From: Anaeramoeba flamelloides
Taxonomy: Eukaryota; Metamonada; Anaeramoebidae
NCBI GenBank assembly: GCA_027625915.1
Contig: JANTQA010000047.1
Location: 1,364,001 to 1,428,000, forward strand
Length of the DNA: 64,000 bases
Reading direction: 5' to 3'
Part shown: one piece after another, positions 58,601 to 64,000 of the stretch
Layout of the letters: each line of letters starts with the position of its first letter
Numbering within the stretch: the stretch's first letter is position 1
Made by a program: the position numbers and the translations under genes
Notes under the pieces: generated by a model
Databases searched by the model: none
Told to the model about the DNA's origin: nothing
The model's input: the letters and a program-made list of their open reading frames with translations, nothing else

Positions 58601-61132
58601 CTTTGAGATGCAAACAAATTACTTTTTGAGATTTTAATCAAAAGAATAAAAAATAACAAGAAAAGAGAAAGAAAAAAAAAAATAAAAATAAATAAAAGTT
58701 TTACAAAGTTTAAAGCCCCATTTGATTAAAAGAACTATGACTGTTAATATAGCGGAATATAATCCAAGTTTTCCAATTTGGTCAGCCATTATTTCAAGTT
58801 TATCTTGGAGTGGTGTATTCATATCTTCTTTGCTTTTAGCTTTTTCCATAATTTTCCCCCATTGCGAATGTTTTCCAACAGCCGTAACAATAAATTTACC
58901 TTCTCCTTGGGTAACTTCCGTGCCAGACATCATCCAACAATCTTCATCTGGTAATTTGTTTATTTCTTGTGTCTCGCCGGTCATGGCAGATTCATTAGTT
59001 TTAAGTTCACTCGAATAAAACAAAATTCCGTCTGCTGGGACTTTGGATCCTGTTTGTAGATAGATTATATCACCAACAACTATATCATGAATTGAAATTG
59101 CTTGCTTTTCTCCTTCCACGTCAGAGTTTCCATTTAATTTTTCTCTAATAACCTTTTACAATTTTTAATTTTTAAATAAAAATAAAAACAAGATTAATGA
59201 ATGGAATACATTTTTAAGAAACAAAAATAATGCCAAAATTATTAAATTGGTAAAAAAAAAAAAAAATGAAAAAAAATTGTATGTAAATATTTCCTCACCT
59301 CTAAACATTCATTCGAAAAATTTAGTGGTTTTGAAAATAATTAGATTAAAAAATTAAAATATATTTTTTACATTTTTTGCAAGTTATTTGCAACTTTTAA
59401 ATGTTCAATCCTTATATTTTTTTTTTTTTTTTTTCGATTTTATTATTTCGTTTATTAATACAAAAATTTTTTCAAAAAAAAATAAAATATTTGCTAATTT
59501 TTCACTTTTAGACAACTTGAATTATAATAAACACTATATGTTAATAAAAGATCTTTGATCAAAAAATATTTTTAAAGATATTTTACAATTTAAGTTGAAT
59601 AATCCTATTTTCCAGGTTTCTATTGATATTTTTTTTTAATTTAATAGTCAAAAATTTATAAAATTTTTATTTTCTTCGAGCAAAGACGTCATTTTTTTAT
59701 ATTTTAGAAGCATTTTAAATTTAATAAATATTTTTCAAATAGGGAATCAATTATTTTGACTATTAATGAATTACTTAATATTTTAAATTCTGGAAAACCT
59801 ACGAACTTTCAATTTTTATCACCAGTTCTTTTTTTTCTTTGTATTTGACTTTTTTTGATGAATGGAGTTGTTTTCAAAACTATTAGTTATTATCTCTTCA
59901 AAAAAATATCCTAAAATTGAGTTTAAAGAAAATTCATTGTCACATCCTTTTAATTGGAATTTTCACTCTAAACAGAACCTTTTTTTCTCAACTATGGACT
60001 TTTAAAAATCGTAGTACTATTAACAACAATAAATACAACAGCCTCAAGATTTTTAAGAAATGGAATGTTGATTATATTTTGAATAAACCCAATTAATAAG
60101 GAAGAAATGATATTTGAAGGAGTAGTTTTGTTTAACTTGGAATTTGAAATTTTTTTTCCTTCATACAAGCAAACTGCATTATGAAAAAAACAAAAAATCA
60201 AATTCAAAAAATAGATTGGTTATTTCATTAAAATAGAATTCAAATAAACAAATTAAACCAACACTTTAACATATTCAATTTTCGAAATTTGAATTTTAAT
60301 CGTAAAACTTTAAAAAAATTTTTGTTTGGTATGAGAGGAAAAAAATTTCATTCTCATTAAAAAAATGTTTGGAAAAAGAAATTAAAAGAACGAATCACAA
60401 AAATAAATGATCAGATCTTTCTCGTAACGTGCCTTATTGTTAAACGAATATCTTTTGAAAAGTGGTTAATTTGTGAGTCAAATAGAATTGTGTATTCACC
60501 CAACACAGAAAAGGTAAATAAAAAAAAAAAACAATAAAATAAAAAAAGCAAGATTCAAATTTTGGAAAACAAGAAAAACGCAAGTTTTGGAATAAATATG
60601 TTACCGTGCATGTAATGTTATCTTTGATTTTGTTAAGTTCTCTAAATTGCATTTCCTTTTGATAGTCATTAATTGCCGTAACAAAGGACACGATTAAAAC
60701 AGCAATTAGAATTGCGGTACCTTCGATCCAGCCTGTCTTGGGATCTTCAACTGTTACTCCCAAGATTAAGGAAACGATTGCAGAAACAATCAAGATTTTT
60801 AATGTAGGATCGTCAAAAGTGTCTTTGAATAGTCCCCAAAAGCCTTTAAACTCTGGCTCTTTGAACCTGTTTTCGCCAAAGAAGAATTTTCTCTCATCAA
60901 GATTCTTTTCTAGATCCTGATTAGGTAATCCATTTTGCAAATTTGTTTGAATGGTCTTTGCAATTCCGTTTGACCCTCCCATTTTCTCTAATTTTTCAGG
61001 GTTTGTAGGATCGTTTTGACTACACAGGTCACCTAAAATTTCGGGTGTTGTCTTATATTTTGTTTGTAATTCATCCAACTTTTGTTGGACATTGAGATTT
61101 TTGTCCCCTAGGATATTATTTTGGTTCTTCAT
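55652..61132 (-). CDS. P2B-type (PMCA-like) calcium-transporting ATPase
   Basis: Five exons: 61132-60605, 59152-58705, 58025-57150, 56957-56556 and 56316-55652. All four joints keep phase and restore the PMCA alignment, giving 972 residues. It exports Ca2+ from the cytosol, likely in exchange for protons, at the plasma membrane or a vacuole-like store. Visible motifs are M1-M2 after [13 protein letters not shown], the actuator [11 protein letters not shown]4 [18 protein letters not shown], the phosphorylation site [12 protein letters not shown], the ATP-site region, [17 protein letters not shown] and the M5-M10 bundle starting [18 protein letters not shown]. The start is the ATG that opens exon 1. 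Only about a dozen residues follow M10 (ending IPAKSD), so the long C-terminal calmodulin-binding inhibitor of animal PMCAs is absent. An N-terminal regulator of the plant type is possible in the first 80 residues but is not shown by sequence. Confidence 0.94.
56317..56555 (-). other. Intron 4 of Ca-ATPase gene (239 bp)
   Basis: Donor GGCCA|GTAAGT, acceptor GAATAAATAG before TTATGTGGGG, phase 1. The spliced product reads [14 protein letters not shown], matching PMCA. Confidence 0.92.
56958..57149 (-). other. Intron 3 of Ca-ATPase gene (192 bp)
   Basis: Donor CCTAGAG|GTAATA, acceptor TTTTATTAG before CTGTAAGAG, phase 1. The spliced product reads [21 protein letters not shown], as in PMCA. Confidence 0.92.
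58026..58704 (-). other. Intron 2 of Ca-ATPase gene (679 bp)
   Basis: Donor AAACTTT|GTAAAA, acceptor TTTGATAATAG before ATGGAAGAATT, phase 1. It lies in the loop between M3 and M4. It contains a short run of ATTAAATGTAT-like units at about 58218-58330, a minor tandem repeat. Confidence 0.85.
58215..58335 (+). repeat. Degenerate tandem repeat, unit about 20 bp
   Basis: Within intron 2 of the calcium pump gene, a unit like ATCTATTAAATGTAT-TGA recurs about six times with variation (AATCTGTTAAATGTATATAAT, CTATTAAATATATG, TATTAAATGTATGTAAT and so on). Array length is likely variable between strains. Confidence 0.75.
59153..60604 (-). other. Intron 1 of Ca-ATPase gene (1,452 bp)
   Basis: Donor ATGCACG|GTAACA and acceptor TTGTAAAAG before GTTATTAGAG join in phase 0. 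The product is [13 protein letters not shown], placing the join in the actuator domain as in PMCA. The inside is A/T-rich, and an open frame at 59992-60207 has no support. It is long relative to the other introns here. Confidence 0.88.
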
Positions 61133-62009
61133 TGATGTGAGCTAAATGTTTGGAAGGTCTGTACTTTTAATATTTAAAGAGGAAAAAACAAATTAAAAAT
61201 GTCTTTTTAAAAAAAAATAAAGCAATTTTTCAAAAAATCAACTTTTGCTCTTTTTTTCATGTGATGATGTCAGAAAAAGGTCTATAAAATTCAACACCTG
61301 TCAATCAGTTTCATTTTTAGTTGATTTAATTAACTATTTTGGAAAAATTTTATCATTTTGTTTTTTTTTCGAAAGCGGACTTCTGGATAAAAGTTTTTAA
61401 AGATTCTAAATTTGATCCCTTTTCTACAATACAAGAATTTTTGAACAGTTAATGATCGGAAGCGAAAAAAAAAAATTGTTTTTATTTTTAAATTTGTGAC
61501 TAAGAAATCCTAAAGCTAGAAAAGAGATTTTATGTTCAATTTCTGAAAATTGAAAATCAGTAAGAGGATTTTAGAATTTCTAAAATCATTGACAATGGTA
61601 TACAAAAAGGCAAAATTGCAGTATCTTTGTTTTTTTTTAAAAATTTTGCAAAATCTGAAAGAAAAAATTTTCAAATGGATTTTGGTTGTAAAATCGACGA
61701 AAAGGTAATTGTTTTCAAATAATTTCATATCTTTTAAAAAAAATTAAATCTAAAAACTTAATTGATTATTAGGATTTATATTGTATTTAAAGAAAACAAA
61801 TTAAACCAAAATTTAAGTTTGTTCAATTTTCTCAATGTTGAATTTTGATTGTAACCATTCACAAAATAGAATTTTTCTGATTTTTTATTGTTATGATTTT
61901 CTAATCATACGAAATTTGATCTAAGAGTTTTAGAAATGAGATATTATAACAAAGTGTAAAATTTTAATTCTATGTCTTTTTGTTGTTCTGTGATAAATAG
62001 GTTAGTCGG

Positions 62010-62220
62010 TTAATTAGAAAAATTTTTGCTTTTTACTAATTTTTGCAATTTGCCATTAGGGAAAAAAGTTACAACATTATTTTTAAACAGGAAACCCAAC
62101 TGATAAATACAATTAAAAGAAATTAAGGGATTAGCATCACCCATGATTACTCTATCATCAAAGTTAGTTGTAATGCGTGTGAATGATATTCATGCCCCAT
62201 TGTCTTCAAATCGCACTAAA
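62010..62220 (-). pseudogene. Fossil fragment, possibly Ty1/copia-like polyprotein
   Basis: A minus-strand stretch of about 55 codons contains RVIMGDANPLIS, then IYQLGFLF and FFPNGKL. This is reminiscent of the protease to pre-integrase linker of Ty1/copia polyproteins, with their GDG/GDGN and LISVSQL...FxNGK pattern. It is a small, isolated and broken remnant. No long terminal repeats or other domains were found around it. Age appears old. Assignment rests on pattern memory only. Confidence 0.3.
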
Positions 62221-62587
62221 AAACAATTATAAATCTTATGACAAAATAAATTATTACATTTTTTACTAATGATCACTAATAAAAATTTTAATTTTGAATA
62301 AATTTTTTTTTATTCCTTTTCCAAATCTCAAAATAAAAAACCAAAAACAATAGTATTACAGTAATTAAAAATTCTTAATTAAGAACTTCCAATTGTAAAT
62401 ATTTTTTTTAATTTTATAATTTCAAAGATTTACTCAATAATCATCAAGCATAAAAACCCAAAGACTGAATAAGTTTTGTTTTCCTTTTGATTAGTCTAAT
62501 TGTAACATCAATATATTTCCAATATTTCAGAAATAATTATTCAAAAAAATCTATTGGTTAATTATAGAATTTTTTCGCAACAACAGT

Positions 62588-63070
62588 GGTGTAAATAACC
62601 CTTGCTGACAACCTTTAACCCATTACAAAATCTAACTCTAGTTTTTTTTTTTCAGATGTGGATATTTGAAGATAGGAAGACGCATGTAGATTCTTGATTC
62701 GGATTTAAATTGACTTTAGAGGTTAGATCTTTGATTAACCCAAATGGCCCAATAATATTAAAAGCTTTGATTTCAAAAATTTCATAATATTTATAAAATA
62801 TTTGAGATTAAATGTTTTTTTTCTGAAAAATTAAAAAAAATGAAAGTTTTCTCATTTTTTTTTTGGTTCATACAATTACATTTTAATCTCAGTATCTTCA
62901 TAATTGTTTTTTAAAAGTTATTTAAAGAACCCTATTTCTTGTTTATATGCTGTTGTTATCCCTCTTGATTTGGTTCTTTTATTTCTCCAGTCAACCAATA
63001 TTTTTTTCGTGAGTTAAATTTTAGTAATGAATTAAAATAAAAAATACGGGTTATTTACACCACTGTAATC
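62588..63070. mobile_element. DNA element with CAGTGGTGTAAATAACCC inverted ends
   Basis: The left end CAGTGGTGTAAATAACCC (about 62589) and the right end GGGTTATTTACACCACTG (about 63048-63065) are perfect inverted repeats of 18 bp. A looser match then extends to about 55 bp (CATTAC-AAAAT-TAACTC). The right end is followed by TA; the left TA is not evident. The ends resemble Tc1/mariner termini (CAGTG). The interior of about 450 bp holds only short frames, including KNILVDWRNKRTKSRGITTA on the minus strand, which may be a transposase remnant. Confidence 0.8.
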
Positions 63071-63599
63071 CAACCTTCACTGCAAATTTAAGAAAGATAC
63101 TCTTTGTTTCAAAATAAATTTGACAAAACTTTCATTCAGCTTTCCAAAAAACGTTTTTTGAATCAGACAACCTTTCAAGTTCTTAATAATCCTTAAAGTA
63201 ACTTAAATTATCAATTTTCATCATTGAGAATTGGGTACTTTGATGATTTTTTGAAATTCATGTTGTGTATTTTTTGGGAAAGTAGAATGAAAATTTTGAT
63301 CTTTTTATTTTGGAATTAACGGTATTTTGTAACTTTCTAGCTGAATATTTATAATCCATCCTTTAAAATTTGCCTTGAAATACAGATTTTTTTCTGAAAT
63401 TGTGAAGTTTTTTTACTTATACAAGTAAACATTTTTAATTGATGAGATCAACATTGATTAGTACTTGACTAATCTATTTTTAGAGGCATTTGAACCATGT
63501 AGCACTAATTTTTATTTAGACCCAATAACAAATTATTTTGTTTTTAGGCTTCTCCTTGATTGAAACTAATCCCTTAAATAAAAAAATAAATTCACAGAA

Positions 63600-63740
63600 A
63601 ATAATAATTCATTCAATCATTTAATAAGTCAAAATAAAAAAAAATCTCATTGATCTTTTATTGAAACTCAAATAGTTTTTTTGGAAATCTCAAAAATAAT
63701 CAACATTTTTAACAAATTTATAAAAAATAGGTAAATCAAA
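63600..63740 (+). repeat. Partial dispersed repeat R5, copy 3
   Basis: It matches the left half of the copy at 1140-1430 around ATCTCAAAAATAATCAACATTTTTAACAAATTTA; only that part is shared. Low confidence because the sequence is simple. Confidence 0.35.
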
Positions 63741-64000
63741 GAAAAATTTATACCATAAGGTGTTAAGAAAATCTGATATTTTGAATACACACTTATAATT
63801 TTAATCAATTAATTTTTCTATTGTTAATTGGCCTAACTTTTTATTTTCTTGTTCTATTAAATTTCCCTATGAACAACCCCGTTGAACCTTTTTTCTTGAG
63901 CGGTTTAAAAAGATTTGTGTTTTTTTTCCATTAACTTGTATCAAGAAATTAATTAAAAAAATTAATGAACAAAAAAAAAATAATTTTTTTTCTTGAAAAT

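Larger units (their letters stand above)
61133..64000. other. Intergenic spacer upstream of the Ca-ATPase gene
   Basis: The left 100-200 bases should be the pump's promoter and leader. It includes a probable retroelement scrap (62010-62220), an inverted-repeat element (62588-63070) and a partial R5-like repeat (about 63600-63740). I found no gene in the rest. Confidence 0.55.

Noticed and set aside
62128-62232. Plus-strand frame MITLSSKLVVMRVNDIHAPL
   Set aside because: It lies antisense to the probable retroelement scrap. The minus-strand reading gives the better family pattern.

Overview
The window looks like nuclear DNA of a very A+T-rich protist. I estimate about four fifths A+T from reading, not from a count. 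It holds six protein genes that I can support, separated by 4.5 to 7 kb of A/T-dominated spacer. Ten introns can be modelled, all GT...AG, and almost all of their exon joints keep phase and restore a family alignment. The proteins carry long low-complexity runs (Lys-Glu, Glu-Asn, Gln-Asn, poly-Asp, poly-Ser). Stop codon use is standard. These traits, with animal-type regulatory genes in a deep-branching genome style, suggest a free-living amoeboid protist. Anaeramoeba-like Metamonada is my best guess, but the sequence alone does not prove it.

Layout: (1) 1-1694, spacer with dispersed repeats. (2) 1695-2885 minus, a maspardin (SPG21) relative with the nucleophile serine replaced. (3) 2886-9469, spacer with one inverted-repeat element and a small repeat cluster. 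(4) 9470-13517 plus, an FKBP15/WAFL relative in two exons. (5) 13518-19303, spacer. (6) 19304-30692 minus, a giant USP9X-type deubiquitinase in about five exons. (7) 30693-36373, spacer with two MITEs. (8) 36374-38014 minus, an unrecognised basic coiled-coil protein. (9) 38066-42573, spacer that repeats blocks of region 7. (10) 42574-50282 minus, a CHD6-9-type chromatin remodeller in three exons, with one apparent reading-frame slip in a lysine tract. (11) 50283-55651, spacer with a 130-bp CA microsatellite and some exon-like islands. (12) 55652-61132 minus, a plasma-membrane-type calcium pump in five exons. (13) 61133-64000, spacer with a retroelement scrap and one inverted-repeat element.

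The genes do not form a pathway or cluster. They are ordinary eukaryotic housekeeping and regulatory genes: endosome and trafficking (SPG21, FKBP15), ubiquitin editing (USP), chromatin (CHD) and calcium export (P2B ATPase). I found no rRNA, tRNA, CRISPR array or bacterial-type operon. I did not find a clearly new biological system. The most useful results are the spliced gene models that join separate reading frames, the missing catalytic or zinc-binding residues in two conserved proteins, and a set of previously unmarked repeats and MITEs in the spacers.
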